NCBI GenBank assembly: GCA_965222485.1
Contig: CBDCUC010000039.1
Location: 868,001-932,000, forward strand
From: CBDCUC01 sp965222485
GTDB taxonomy: Bacteria > Pseudomonadota > Alphaproteobacteria > Rhizobiales > Hyphomicrobiaceae
Reading direction: 5' to 3'
DNA: 64,000 bases
Shown piece by piece: positions 18,036-27,200 of this stretch (position 1 is the first letter of the stretch; the number at the start of each line of letters is the position of its first letter). Made by a program: the position numbers and the translations under genes. The notes under the pieces were generated by a model, which had not been told where the DNA came from, did not search any database, and saw nothing but the letters and a program-made list of their open reading frames with translations.

Positions 18036-18533
18036 ATGACCACAATCGCCCGCATTACACCCGCGCTCACGGTTCTCCTTGCAACGCTGGTGACCCTCGT
18101 GCCGTGGGGACTTCCAGGTGCGCCGTATTACGCAAGCCCGTGGATAACCGTGATGACTGTGAGCTATTGGAGTCAGCGCGGCGGGCATGTCGTTCCAGTT
18201 TGGCTGGTGTTCCTCTGCGGTCTCGTCATCGACGCGTTTTCGGGCGGACCGCTTGGCTTTTTTGCCTTCACGCTGCTTGCCGCGCATGGCATTGGCGCGC
18301 AGTGCTATCAGCGTCTGAGCCTGGGCATCATCGGCCGCTGGATGATGCTCCTGTTGACCATTGTCGTATTGATGCTGCTGCAGTGGCTAACCGCGCACCT
18401 GATCGTGGCCGGTGCACCGGGTCTAACCGAACTGGCACCGGCAGCACTATGGGCCGCAGCCGTCTCGCCGGCCATCATCGTCTTGCTGAGCGTGTGTGAC
18501 GCACTGCGCGGCAAAAAAGAGACGGGCGCATAG
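18036..18533 (+). CDS. mreD: Rod-shape protein MreD
   Basis: A small inner-membrane protein of 165 residues with about five hydrophobic segments, in the fixed MreD position 18 bases after mreC. Features include WITVMTVSYWSQRGGHVVPVW, the loop GLVIDAFSGGPLGFFAFTLL and LSLGIIGRWMMLLLTIVVLM. The GLV-D-F-G-PLG segment is the most conserved part of the family. In most Hyphomicrobiales mrdA (PBP2) and rodA follow; here a tRNA-Lys and an integrase come next. Confidence 0.9.
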   Translation: MTTIARITPALTVLLATLVTLVPWGLPGAPYYASPWITVMTVSYWSQRGGHVVPVWLVFLCGLVIDAFSGGPLGFFAFTLLAAHGIGAQCYQRLSLGIIGRWMMLLLTIVVLMLLQWLTAHLIVAGAPGLTELAPAALWAAAVSPAIIVLLSVCDALRGKKETGA

Positions 18534-18638
18534 AACGCAAAGCACGGTCCCGGCTGCTGTCCCGGCCCAACCAACAGCCCAGCGCCGGCGCGCGCTGGAC
18601 AGCCGGTTATATCAGTGTTAGATCGCATCTATTGACCA

Positions 18639-18658
18639 GGGGCCCGCCGGGCCCCTTT
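18639..18658 (+). terminator. Terminator after mreBCD
   Basis: GGGGCCC (18639-18645) and GGGCCCC (18649-18655) form a perfect 7-bp stem with a 3-base loop, followed by TTT. It separates mreD from the tRNA gene. Confidence 0.65.
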
Positions 18659-18705
18659 GCCGTCGCGGACGCGCCCAAGCGTCCTGTCGGCCCACCGGTC
18701 GGTGA

Positions 18706-18781
<76 letters not shown>

Positions 18782-18901
18782 ATGATTTCCAACACAACAA
18801 TTAACACTTTGAAGACGATTAACTTACTGTAAATCAAGGCTTTCTGAGATAGCCTGCTTCCGAAATGGCTACACAAATGGCTACACACGGGAGCAGGAAT
18901 C

Positions 18902-20701
18902 ATGACCCCCAATTTACCGGGTCTCGTCAAGCACAGGCATGTCTGGTCGCTACGACACAGAGTGCCAAAGGACATCATCGAGACGTTTGGAAAGAAAGAG
19001 GTCTGGCGGAGTCTCCGAACCCGCGACGACCGGATCGCAGCACAGCGCTATCACACGGTGAAGAGCGAGATCGAAGCTGAGTTTAACGCCCACCGCACCA
19101 CTCTCAATCAGACGCCCCTCAATGGCGCTCTGACGGCCCCTGCCCGCAAAAGGATTTGTCAAACGTACATTGCAAACAGAATTGATGAGGAGCGTCTACG
19201 ACGCGCCAAACTTCTCAAAAGCGCGCGCGCAAATGAAATCACCTTCTGGCGCGGCAAAATCATCCCGCTTCCCTCTGATGGCCGTCGGTACACATATTGG
19301 GATCACTTGCTTGAGGGTGGCATTACCCTGGAGAAAGCGCTGGGCTACCTATTGGCTTGTGAAGGCGAACACAACATTAGCCGCATTGAAGCAGCCTTGA
19401 AGATTTCCGATTGCGAGCAGTTTCTCAAAACCGCCGACAAACTCGCAGAGCGGTCCAAGCTGTCGGAAGACGACCGCATTAGGCTTGCCCTTGCCTTAAT
19501 GACCGCTGAGATCAAGGTCCTGAAGGCGGTGAACGATGGTGTTGACCTTGACGACGTGCTGACACCGAATCCACAAAACCCGCCTCAGAGCAGCGACGCA
19601 AATCCGCAACAAAACGCCGCGCAAACCGCGACGTCCTATCCAAGATTATCCGTAGCCGTGAAAGAGTGGCTAGAGGAACGCAAAGGCGACACACCGGCGC
19701 GTCGTAAGGTCATCGACGACACACTTTATGATTTCATGCAAATCGTCGGAGATAAGCCGCTCGATGATTACACAAAAGCGGATGGCAGGAAATACAAGAC
19801 GACGTTAGCAACGCTCGCTGCAAATTGGCGGAAGTTCAAAGAAACGCGCGACCTTACAATTGTAGAAGCGGCGAAGCGCTCCAAAGCGTTAGGTTTGCAT
19901 CCACAAAAGACAAAAACTATAAACACGAAGCTGCGCGTCGTCGGGCAGTGTTTCACGTGGGTAGCTGACAACTACGATGACAACATCCGCTCACCCGTGG
20001 CTGGCCTGTCAATTAAGAACAACACCAGCGCTCGGGATGAACGCGATTCCTTCACGACCAATGAGTTGGACGTGTTGTTTAGGAGTCCGGTGTATACAGG
20101 CTGTCAGGATGAACGGCACTGGAAGCAGCACGGCCCTATGGTGCTACGCGACAGCCCAAAGTTCTGGATACCGCTGATCGCTTTGCATACCGGAATGCGC
20201 TTGGGCGAGGTTGCGGCGCTTGATTGCGACGATCTTCAAGAGCGCGACAGAATCACATTCATCGACATCAACAAGGCGCTAAAAACTAAGGCGGCTGAAC
20301 GCCAAGTGCCGGTCCACAAGCAACTCGTTAGGCTTGGTCTATTGGATTTTCGGGATCGTCAAACGGCGAAGGGTAAAAAGCGGCTATTTCCGTCAATCGA
20401 GCAGGACCCGAACACCGGCCATTACAGTGATGCGTTTAGTAAGCACTTCAATCGACACCTGAAGTCGTTAGACATCAAGCGCTCCAAGCTTTCGTTCCAT
20501 TCGTTTCGTCACAGCTTCGAAGACTTTGCGCGCAACGCGGGGATTGAGCAAACCGTCATTGATGCGCTGCTAGGCCACGTCTCACCCGGCATGTCGTCCC
20601 GCTACGGCAAGGGCTACGATCTGAAACGCAAAAACATGGAACTACAAAAAATCACATTCGACGGTCTGCGGCTTGATCATCTGATGCCGCCTAAGACGTA
20701 G
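18902..20701 (+). CDS. Tyrosine-family integrase
   Basis: A site-specific recombinase of 599 residues, probably responsible for insertion at the adjacent tRNA-Lys. The N-terminus (GLVKHRHVWSLRHRVPKDI, then GKKEVWRSLRTRD) is the short beta-rich domain common in tRNA-targeting integrases of alphaproteobacteria (DUF6538-like). A core-binding domain starts near 255 (LSVAVKEWLEER). The catalytic residues are Arg ~432 in TGMRLGEVAAL, HSFRH ~532-536, and HVSPGMSSRYGKGY with the nucleophile Tyr ~567. All are present, so it should be active. A TTG, GTG or ATG alternative start is not needed: ATG 18902 begins the conserved region. Confidence 0.92.
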   Translation: MTPNLPGLVKHRHVWSLRHRVPKDIIETFGKKEVWRSLRTRDDRIAAQRYHTVKSEIEAEFNAHRTTLNQTPLNGALTAPARKRICQTYIANRIDEERLRRAKLLKSARANEITFWRGKIIPLPSDGRRYTYWDHLLEGGITLEKALGYLLACEGEHNISRIEAALKISDCEQFLKTADKLAERSKLSEDDRIRLALALMTAEIKVLKAVNDGVDLDDVLTPNPQNPPQSSDANPQQNAAQTATSYPRLSVAVKEWLEERKGDTPARRKVIDDTLYDFMQIVGDKPLDDYTKADGRKYKTTLATLAANWRKFKETRDLTIVEAAKRSKALGLHPQKTKTINTKLRVVGQCFTWVADNYDDNIRSPVAGLSIKNNTSARDERDSFTTNELDVLFRSPVYTGCQDERHWKQHGPMVLRDSPKFWIPLIALHTGMRLGEVAALDCDDLQERDRITFIDINKALKTKAAERQVPVHKQLVRLGLLDFRDRQTAKGKKRLFPSIEQDPNTGHYSDAFSKHFNRHLKSLDIKRSKLSFHSFRHSFEDFARNAGIEQTVIDALLGHVSPGMSSRYGKGYDLKRKNMELQKITFDGLRLDHLMPPKT

Positions 20702-20702
20702 G

Positions 20703-20786
20703 TTCGGTGTGAGTGATGCACTAGCTTGGGTCCGGTGTATCCGGCGTGTGAGGCGTAGGTCCGGTGTGCGATGTGCTTTCCGGTGT
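20703..20786 (+). repeat. TCCGGTGT repeat cluster next to the integrase
   Basis: Five direct copies, two of them with one mismatch, lie directly after the integrase stop: TTCGGTGT 20703, TCCGGTGT 20731, TCCGGCGT 20740, TCCGGTGT 20760 and TCCGGTGT 20779. Spacings are irregular (28, 9, 20 and 19). The same octamer recurs at 28.07-28.52 kb just before the second recombinase gene. Binding sites for a recombinase or its accessory factor are a reasonable guess. Confidence 0.6.
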
Positions 20787-20810
20787 CGGTCCAGAGGCAG
20801 TAAAAAAACA

Positions 20811-20845
20811 CCCCACCGCCGTGGTAGTATCGGCGGCGGGGTTTT
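20811..20845. terminator. Terminator hairpin 1 downstream of the integrase
   Basis: CCCCACCGCCG (20811-20821) and CGGCGGCGGGG (20831-20841) form an 11-position stem with one mismatch and a 9-base loop. TTTT follows and AAAAAAA precedes (20802-20808), so it can end transcription on both strands. It lies between the rightward integrase and the leftward operon. Confidence 0.8.
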
Positions 20846-20897
20846 AATGCCCGGCACGGGGCGGACGCGAGAAAACACCCATGCAGAGCAATCCAAC

Positions 20898-20935
20898 GCC
20901 CCGCCGCTCCCCGAGAAGAAAAAGAGCGGCGGGGC
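20898..20935. terminator. Hairpin 2 in the tandem set
   Basis: GCCCCGCCGCTC (20898-20909) and GAGCGGCGGGGC (20924-20935) form a perfect 12-bp stem with a purine-rich 14-base loop. There is no T-run after it. It is the middle of three strong hairpins spaced about 90 bases apart. Confidence 0.55.
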
Positions 20936-20986
20936 TGTATGCTTCACGGGGAGGGGGTATGCCGGAACCCTTCACCGCAAAGCCAA

Positions 20987-21020
20987 CCGCGCGATCTCAA
21001 TAGGAGAAAGAATCGCGCGG
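20987..21020. terminator. Hairpin 3 in the tandem set
   Basis: CCGCGCGAT (20987-20995) and ATCGCGCGG (21012-21020) form a perfect 9-bp stem with a purine-rich 16-base loop. A T-rich segment (TATTCTGTTTCTT) follows on the + strand. It lies just beyond the 3' end of the leftward small gene at 21032. Confidence 0.55.
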
Positions 21021-21031
21021 TATTCTGTTTC

Positions 21032-21295
21032 TTACGTCAAACGACGCTGTTTAAATGCAGCATGAAGTGCGTCGTAATTCGCCACGAAAAGTTCGGGGCC
21101 CAAACCGGACTCGAAACTCTCAACCTCTTCCTGAATTTTTCCGAGCAGTGACTTAACGATCGCGCAGTACTGTCGTGGCGGCAAGTCGCGCGCGACAACG
21201 TCATGCAGAATCTCAGTCGCTGTCATGACGCGCCCAATACATTCATCAAACTCGGTGGTAAGAACGTCGGGCTCGTTTGTGTGGGCAGGTTGCAT
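21032..21295 (-). CDS. Small protein of unknown function
   Basis: An acidic, mostly helical protein of 87 residues from ATG 21295, which has AGG 8 bases upstream; a GTG three codons further up is possible. The sequence (for example TEFDECIGRVMTATEILHDVV and LGKIQEEVESFESGLGPEL, each split by short loops) suggests a helical bundle. I recognise no family. It has its own possible promoter at 21376-21402 and ends at a set of three hairpins. A regulator or structural satellite protein is possible, but nothing shows it. Confidence 0.6.
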   Translation of the reverse strand: MQPAHTNEPDVLTTEFDECIGRVMTATEILHDVVARDLPPRQYCAIVKSLLGKIQEEVESFESGLGPELFVANYDALHAAFKQRRLT

Positions 21296-21375
21296 TGTCG
21301 TCACCTATTTCAATTGTTTCGGATACCCAAAAAGGTGGGGCGAAAGTTCAAAGTTTTCCAGCATTTCCGTGTGTC

Positions 21376-21402
21376 ATACTAAAAGTGGACTAAAAATGTC
21401 AA
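21376..21402 (-). promoter_or_regulatory. Possible promoter for the 87-residue protein gene
   Basis: Read on the - strand: TTGACA (21402-21397), a spacer of 15 bases, and TAGTAT (21381-21376). The -35 box is perfect; the spacer is short. It lies about 80 bases upstream of the gene start in an AT-rich region. Confidence 0.4.
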
Positions 21403-21463
21403 TAATAATGACGGTGCGTTATTTTCAATGACAAAAAAGCCGCTTTGTTAGAGAAACCACACA

Positions 21464-21853
21464 TCATTTCGGTCTCGGATTTCCGTCCCGCATCCACTCC
21501 GGCAGTTCGGCTAATGCCTTTTCTGGCTGCTGCATGAAGCGACAAATCAAGAACGTCATCATGAAGTAGACGTTGCGGAACTCTCGAAGGGTCTTGCGTA
21601 CTTCCTTTTCAGATACATCCCACGCGTCAGCGATTTCGGCAGGTTCTTTGCCGGAGGCGTACATGTCGATGATGTGTGCGCGCCGCTGTCCTTCGTAATC
21701 GTTTGAGAACTTGCGAGACATGTTGAGAATACGGCGATCATAAACACGTAAGAAGGCGTCGAGCCGCCTTTCAATTTCAAACGCTGTCGCTTCTTCCGGA
21801 GTGCACGGTTTTGGGCGGCGGCGTCGCCTCGCGACGTTGTTTAAATAATCCAC
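21464..21853 (-). CDS. Small HTH-like protein, last gene of the leftward operon
   Basis: A basic protein of about 129 residues. The segment IDMYASGKEPAEIADAWDVS with EKEVRKTLREFRN (~65-100) reads as a helix-turn-helix of the sigma-region-4/transposase type, in which a short recognition helix follows a G-x-x-x-x-I turn. The N-terminus is Arg-rich (VARRRRRPKP). GTG 21853 has GGGAG 8 bases upstream and is preferred over TTG 21859. It follows a 39-residue ORF closely. It may be a DNA-binding regulator or terminase-small-subunit-like protein; I cannot decide. Confidence 0.6.
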   Translation of the reverse strand: MDYLNNVARRRRRPKPCTPEEATAFEIERRLDAFLRVYDRRILNMSRKFSNDYEGQRRAHIIDMYASGKEPAEIADAWDVSEKEVRKTLREFRNVYFMMTFLICRFMQQPEKALAELPEWMRDGNPRPK

Positions 21854-21869
21854 TCTCAAAGCTCCCTAC

Positions 21870-21989
21870 TTAATCCAACCACGCGGCATGCAGCGCGTCG
21901 GCGCACGCGATGGCGTGCGTTAGGTTCTGTGTCGCGACATAAAATGGAAATGCCAATGCGGGTAGTCGAAACTGGATAAAGTCACTCAT
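21870..21989 (-). CDS. 39-residue ORF coupled to the upstream gene
   Basis: A tiny ORF, too short for routine gene calling, with product MSDFIQFRLPALAFPFYVAT followed by a 19-residue Ala-rich helix. Its ATG overlaps the stop of the 300-residue gene upstream (ATGAGTGA) and a run of six G lies 6 bases upstream. The stop at 21870 is just before the Shine-Dalgarno site of the next gene. This tight packing supports translation. No family recognised; the N-terminal part is hydrophobic but short for a membrane helix. Confidence 0.5.
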   Translation of the reverse strand: MSDFIQFRLPALAFPFYVATQNLTHAIACADALHAAWLD

Positions 21990-22884
21990 CGATATCCCCC
22001 CGTGGTTTGAGAAGTGGTTCTGCCATTTTCTTCTCTTTGAGACGCTTCATGCGTTCAACAGCCCGCAACTTGCGTCCGCCGCGACGCGACATTTCAGGTG
22101 CCAGAATAAGTGCTGCCTCGACATCGCCCGCCTTTACGGCCTCAACAAAAAAGATGACGCGTTCCTGCCCTACAGCACCACGACCAACGCGTAACTCGCG
22201 TGCAATGTCATTACGAGACCAGCCTGCGATTAGAAGTGCGCGGGCTTTTCGGCGCCAGGGGCGCATGATGTGGCGACCTTTTGAGCCGCGCTCGCGTTCT
22301 TCCAATATTGTGGAACGCGTCGGTGGTGGCGTGCAATGGATGCAGGCGCCGCCGTAGAGGCGTTTTGTCGTGTGCCCGCAATGGATACACGGGTCGCCTT
22401 TGTAATGTGTCCAGGCGTCGAGCCAATCTCCGTAGAGGGCACGCAGCTGTTTCAGCGTCGGGAGGTGCTCCTCTGCCGTGGGGTAGAACTCACCCCAGCG
22501 CGTTTGACCCCAAGGTTTGATGTCTTCGATGAGATCGGGGTCATCTATGATGGTGTTATTGATTTCTGCGTCGATTTGGAAGTCGCCATCACGTGACGCT
22601 TCCTCATCCTCTTGCTCTTTCCGCTCGCGCTCACGTTTGAGCTGCTTGCGTGTGCGTTCCTGCTCGGCCCGCAGCTGTTCTGCGTTCCATTTCTTAAGGG
22701 CGGGGCAGTTGTGGGGCTTATCTTCGTAACCCGGCGTCGTGGGCGGCGGCTTATCGGGTTCGTAGTCGCCGAAAATTTCATGAAAGCGGCGTTCCTGATC
22801 TTCAAAAGACTCCGAACACACGCCACCCGCCCGATCATCGTCAGGCAGGTCATCCATGTGTTCATTGTCGTCGAAACCGCTCAT
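21982..22884 (-). CDS. Zinc-ribbon and HTH protein of unknown function
   Basis: A protein of 300 residues. The N-terminal ~100 are acidic and then coiled-coil-like (LRAEQERTRKQLKRERERKE). In the middle is a four-Cys zinc-ribbon pattern, CIHCGHTTKRLYGGACIHC (~165-183). Near 215-245 LLIAGWSRNDIARELRVGRG reads as a helix-turn-helix, and the C-terminus is Lys/Arg-rich. The combination suggests a DNA-binding element protein. Its ATG overlaps the stop of the upstream gene by ATGA, so the two are coupled. I recognise no named family. Confidence 0.65.
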   Translation of the reverse strand: MSGFDDNEHMDDLPDDDRAGGVCSESFEDQERRFHEIFGDYEPDKPPPTTPGYEDKPHNCPALKKWNAEQLRAEQERTRKQLKRERERKEQEDEEASRDGDFQIDAEINNTIIDDPDLIEDIKPWGQTRWGEFYPTAEEHLPTLKQLRALYGDWLDAWTHYKGDPCIHCGHTTKRLYGGACIHCTPPPTRSTILEERERGSKGRHIMRPWRRKARALLIAGWSRNDIARELRVGRGAVGQERVIFFVEAVKAGDVEAALILAPEMSRRGGRKLRAVERMKRLKEKKMAEPLLKPRGDIDE

Positions 22885-23543
22885 GCTTTTTTACGCAACT
22901 CCTGATCAAGTCGGTGCTTTGTGAGGCGATCAGCCGGTGACAGCTGCCCTGCGGTTTTGCTTGAAACCGCTTCGTGGGCAAACACCTTGTCAGCGCGCCG
23001 TGCATTTTCCTGCTGTAGATGGGACAACGTACTGCGTCGGCGCCTTTGTGGGTGCTGCCGTGCATCGATGCCGGTCGTGTCAGTCAGCAGCTGGTCAGCG
23101 TCGGCCTGTGTTGGGGCTTTCGAATAATGTGGATTTGTTTTTTGGCTTGCCGCCTGCTTTTCGGGGGGCGGCGCCAACTCATCGAGCTTCTTACCCCGGG
23201 CAATTCGGGCGTCATCGTCCAAATCTTGTAGCTCGCGCCACAATTCGAGACGGTTTTTGGAAAGCATCCCGGGATTCTGTTCAAGCGCGCGGTCAAACAG
23301 CTCTTGCGGTGATGGAATGGGTTGAGACAGCTCAGCACCGATGCTCTCCAAGTGCCGCGTGAAAAGCGTTTCTGGGTCGCGATACAGCACTTCAGTCCGG
23401 GTGTCTTTGCCATTCAGGAATGCGTCCACCGCAGCCGCCGAATCAACAAGCCTATCGATGCGGCCCCGAGACGCATCTTTGTACTTTCGGCGCAGCAGCG
23501 CTTTCATATTGGCGATGCAGTCTTGAACGTACTTTGGTGTCAT
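22881..23543 (-). CDS. Unknown element protein, 220 residues
   Basis: A hydrophilic protein without membrane segments. The N-terminal ~100 residues (YVQDCIANMKALLRRKYKDA, then PETLFTRHLESIGAEL) look helical; the C-terminal half is Gln/Ala/Arg-rich with a disordered stretch around PPPEKQAASQKTNPHYSKAP. No catalytic motif is visible. It lies 14 bases after the RHH-like gene and overlaps the next gene by ATGA, so it is part of one operon running from 23803 to 21464. Confidence 0.6.
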   Translation of the reverse strand: MTPKYVQDCIANMKALLRRKYKDASRGRIDRLVDSAAAVDAFLNGKDTRTEVLYRDPETLFTRHLESIGAELSQPIPSPQELFDRALEQNPGMLSKNRLELWRELQDLDDDARIARGKKLDELAPPPEKQAASQKTNPHYSKAPTQADADQLLTDTTGIDARQHPQRRRRSTLSHLQQENARRADKVFAHEAVSSKTAGQLSPADRLTKHRLDQELRKKA

Positions 23544-23557
23544 GTTGTTCGCCCCCT

Positions 23558-23803
23558 TTACGCGGCTACGCGTGAGGCGCCGGAGCGCGTCTTAGTTCCG
23601 CGCCGGTTTTTATATGCCGCTGTTCGTGCTTTTTTTGGTGCGTTTTCAGTTTCGTCAGCTGTAATAGCGTCGCGAATTAAATCTCGCAGTAACTGATAGA
23701 CAGTCGTATTGCGGCGACGCACGAATGCTTGAAGTTTTTTGGCCTCTGCTAATGGCAGGGATGAAGCAACAGTTATTCTGCCGTAATAGGGTTTCTGTTT
23801 CAT
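23558..23803 (-). CDS. Ribbon-helix-helix-like small protein
   Basis: 81 residues. The N-terminal part YGRITVASSLPLAEAKKLQA followed by FVRRRNTTVYQLLRDLIRDA fits a ribbon-helix-helix (Arc/MetJ/CopG) fold: one beta strand, then two helices separated by a short turn with Thr-Val. The C-terminal ~30 residues are basic and probably disordered. It is the first gene of the leftward operon, next to the promoter region shared with the primase gene. An autoregulator or copy-control repressor is a reasonable inference. Confidence 0.65.
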   Translation of the reverse strand: MKQKPYYGRITVASSLPLAEAKKLQAFVRRRNTTVYQLLRDLIRDAITADETENAPKKARTAAYKNRRGTKTRSGASRVAA

Positions 23804-23845
23804 CTTGTGATACTCGTACTAAAAGGCTTGCGATGGTTAATAAAC

Positions 23846-23874
23846 AAAGTAAACACAAAAACATTGTAAGTCAA
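23846..23874 (-). promoter_or_regulatory. Promoter of the leftward operon
   Basis: On the - strand TTGACT (23874-23869), a 17-base spacer and TACTTT (23851-23846) form a good sigma-70-type promoter 43 bases upstream of the RHH-like gene. The surrounding DNA is AT-rich. Confidence 0.6.
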
Positions 23875-23949
23875 CTAAAAAGCCAAGAAAAACAAGAAAA
23901 AACAGCGGGATATGAGCGTAAATTAAACCTAAAAAAGAAGAGCTATGCC

Positions 23950-24177
23950 GGACACGAAAATGAGGCAAAAATAAGAGTCGGTCCGGACACTGATTGTTAG
24001 TGACGTGGTTCGTGGAATTTGTTAATATTTCCATGAATGAGGGGACATGCGGAGTCGCACCCCCTCCCGCTTGCGGGGGGAGATGCGTCTTCAATGTCCT
24101 CTTTTTTTGTTTTGAGTGGCCGTTTTGTGGGGCTGGCAAAAAGAAAGCCGCCCCCGAGTTCCAGCTCGAAAGGCGGC
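23950..24177. promoter_or_regulatory. Control region upstream of the primase-helicase
   Basis: The 440-base divergent gap between the leftward operon and the primase gene holds two GGACAC hexamers (23950-23955 and 23985-23990, the reverse complement of the GTGTCC array at 27.5 kb), a G/C-rich hairpin around CCCTCCCGC-TT-GCGGGGGG (about 24060-24080), and a hairpin GCCGCC 24147-24152 with GGCGGC 24172-24177 enclosing GAG/CTC. A T-run at 24104-24110 follows the first hairpin. This could be a transcript-control leader. No clear -35/-10 for the + strand was found. Confidence 0.4.
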
Positions 24178-24242
24178 CAAATGTAGAAATGCGTGATGAT
24201 CATTGCATGTAGCGCATCTAAAATCCAGTAGGAGTGCGCGTC

Positions 24243-27200
24243 ATGCGTAACAAGATCAAAAGCCGGAGCGGCTACAAAACTCTCGAAGACGTCCTCAAAA
24301 AAAACGCAGCAGTCAAGAATCGCGGTCGGCGCCGTAGCGAAACACGCGGGCCATGGAGCGCTAATAACGGCCGTGGTGCTGCATCCTCAATAAAGCCATC
24401 CAGTGTGAATGAGAATGCTGAGGTGTCGGAGACTGAGAACGCGTCAGCGCTCTCGGAGAATGCTGCGCGCGGTTCAAGCGCGTCCTTCTATACAAAGTAC
24501 AACCACGAGATCATAGGACACAGTGTCGTCATTGATCCGCACGGGATGTTGGAAGATGAAAAAACAAAAGCGATTTGGCTTGAACAGCTTGAACGTCCCA
24601 TCACCATCGGAATGGGTGGATCGCGTGATGAGAAGTTCTGGAGAAATGAAAACACAACCTTTCAGGGTTTCCTATCTCTCTGCTCTGAATTCGAAGAAGG
24701 TCCAAAGGACGGCCCATGCTTACTACAGGGTGAAACGTTTGGGGAAAAACGATCAAGTAAGGAAATAAAGACAAACTACCTCGCTATCTATGACATCGAA
24801 ACGGGTGAATCCCTCGAAGATATTGCTGAACGCCTCATCAAGAAACAACTGACGTTTCAGATGTGGCCAACACACTCTAACGGTTCAAAAGAAACCACCG
24901 TTGCCGAGAACGCGATTGTCAAATGGGCGAAGAAAAACGGAACACCGCTTGCCGATTTGACGATTGAGCATCTGAAAACATACCTGCGGAACGAAAAGAG
25001 CTATCATCCTGACTTCGTAAAAACGGCGACAGGTTTTCAAAAGAAACACGTTGAAGGAAAAGGGGTGTGCTTTGTCATCAAACACGCCCCCATGCCACGT
25101 GGGCGTATTTGCTTCCCATTAGATGAGCCTTCCGACTTCATCGTTCCTGAATCAACACAACAAGAACAAATCGCACGATGGAAAGATGAATATGTCACCA
25201 CGGGTGAGGGTCCCCTGGAGCTGACAATTGATACATCATGTCAGGACCCAGCGCGGCTGCACTATCCTCCCCGGCTTTCTAAACACCGGGGAGAACAAAT
25301 TTGGACCGTCATTGGGCGTACACTTAAGCTTGTGTCGAAACAGGAATGGGAAGACGCAAGCAAGACAGACTATGAGCGCAACATGGAAACCATCGCTGGT
25401 GCCCGCAAGAGCGGCAGCGCTGAACAACCGAAAAGTGATTTCAAGACAAAGAACATCCTGAAGTTCGCTGCGTCTGATTACAGCAACACCTTCATGCCGT
25501 GTGAGATGATTCGACAGCTTGCACCCGATGAGATTCGGAATGAATACGACGAAAACAAAGTTGAAGCACGCTGTTCCCGCGCCGATGAACACACAGGCGG
25601 GGATGTTGAGGAAGATCGTGCGTTCGTTGTGTGGGATGCCTTACCGCACATGGAACAGGCTTGGAGCATGCACTGCCAGCATCAGGGCTGTATCCAGCAT
25701 TTCCACAATGATCGCTTGCGGTATTTAGATGAATGGTGTCAAGCACACGGCATTGAAGATGCAATGGAGTTGGTTGAGTTTTGCGACGACGTTGAACTCA
25801 CTGACCCTGAAGTCATCAAAGACATGGGCACGGGCAAGGATGAACTCGACAAGTGCATCTCACAACTTACGAACCAAACTCCCGGTATAGACATCAACAA
25901 AGCGTTTAAGCTTGCTGTTCAATGTGCGCAAGGTGCGGAACTTTCGGAATATCGTGAGAAGATACGCGGCAAGGTCGGCATGAGTCGCGACGATGCGAAG
26001 TCGTGCATTCGAGATGCTAAACACGCTGAGAAGATGCGGCAAAAGAAGGCGCGAAATGACAACAACAGAACCGGCTACACGCCTGTCGAGTTGAAAAAGC
26101 TTGAAAACCTGAACAAGAAATATGCGTTGTGTGTCATGGGCATGGACACGCTAATCGCGGTGTTTTCCGACGAGCCTGATGGGAAAATTACTTTCTTAAA
26201 AAAGAGCGCCTTCCAAGACCTAAACATGGGAAAAACTGTTTTTAGGATCGGCGACGACTCGCCACGTGAGTTGACAAAAGAGTGGTTAGCCTGGGAAGAC
26301 CGCAAGACCTACAGCAGCATTGTTTTTGATCCCTCAGCCGAACAAAAAACGAAGGGTGCACTCAACTTGTGGCGCGGCTTCGCAGTCAAACCGATAGAGG
26401 GAGACTGGTCACTGTTGCGCGCGCACATGTTCGAAGTTTTATGTCGCTTCAATCCTTATTGGTTTGCATGGCTGTTGAGTTGGCTTGCAAACATTATTCA
26501 AAAACCGAGCGATAAACCAGGAACGGCTGTTGTATTTCGCGGGGAAGAAGAAGGTGTCGGCAAATCCATTGCTGCCGCCCTCTTCAGCAAGCTGATGCCA
26601 AACAACAGCGTTACAGTATCAAACCAGAAACACGTTACCGGCAACTTCAATGCACACCAGGCGCAGGCATTGTTCATGAACTGCGAGGAAGCATTTTTTG
26701 CCGGCAATAAAGCGGACAAGTCGGCGTTTAAAGAGATGATCACGGGAGAGACACGCCTTCTTGAAAAGAAAGGCTTTGATCCGATTACAATTCCAAACCA
26801 CACACGTTACTGGCTTGCCTCTAACGAGGAGTGGGTCGTCTCTGCTGGCGGAGGGTCGCGGCGATTTTTTGTAATGGACGTTCCCTCCACTTACCACCGC
26901 AACTTTCCGTATTTTGAGAAAATCATCAGTCAGATGGAAAAAGCAGGCGGCCTTGAAGCCATGATGTACGACCTTCTACATCTCCAAAAACCTACAAAGG
27001 TCAATCTCCGCGATGTGCCAAAAACGCCGTATCTCGCTGAACAAGTCGAACAAAGTTTTGATAAAGTGCATAAGTGGATAGCGCACGTCATCGAGGAGGG
27101 TCAGATTGCTTGGAAGAATGAAGCGGGCGATCTAGAGGAAAGACCGCTGCCACCTACCGCACAGTACAGCAGCGATGTGTCCGAAAGGGCTGGTATCCCG

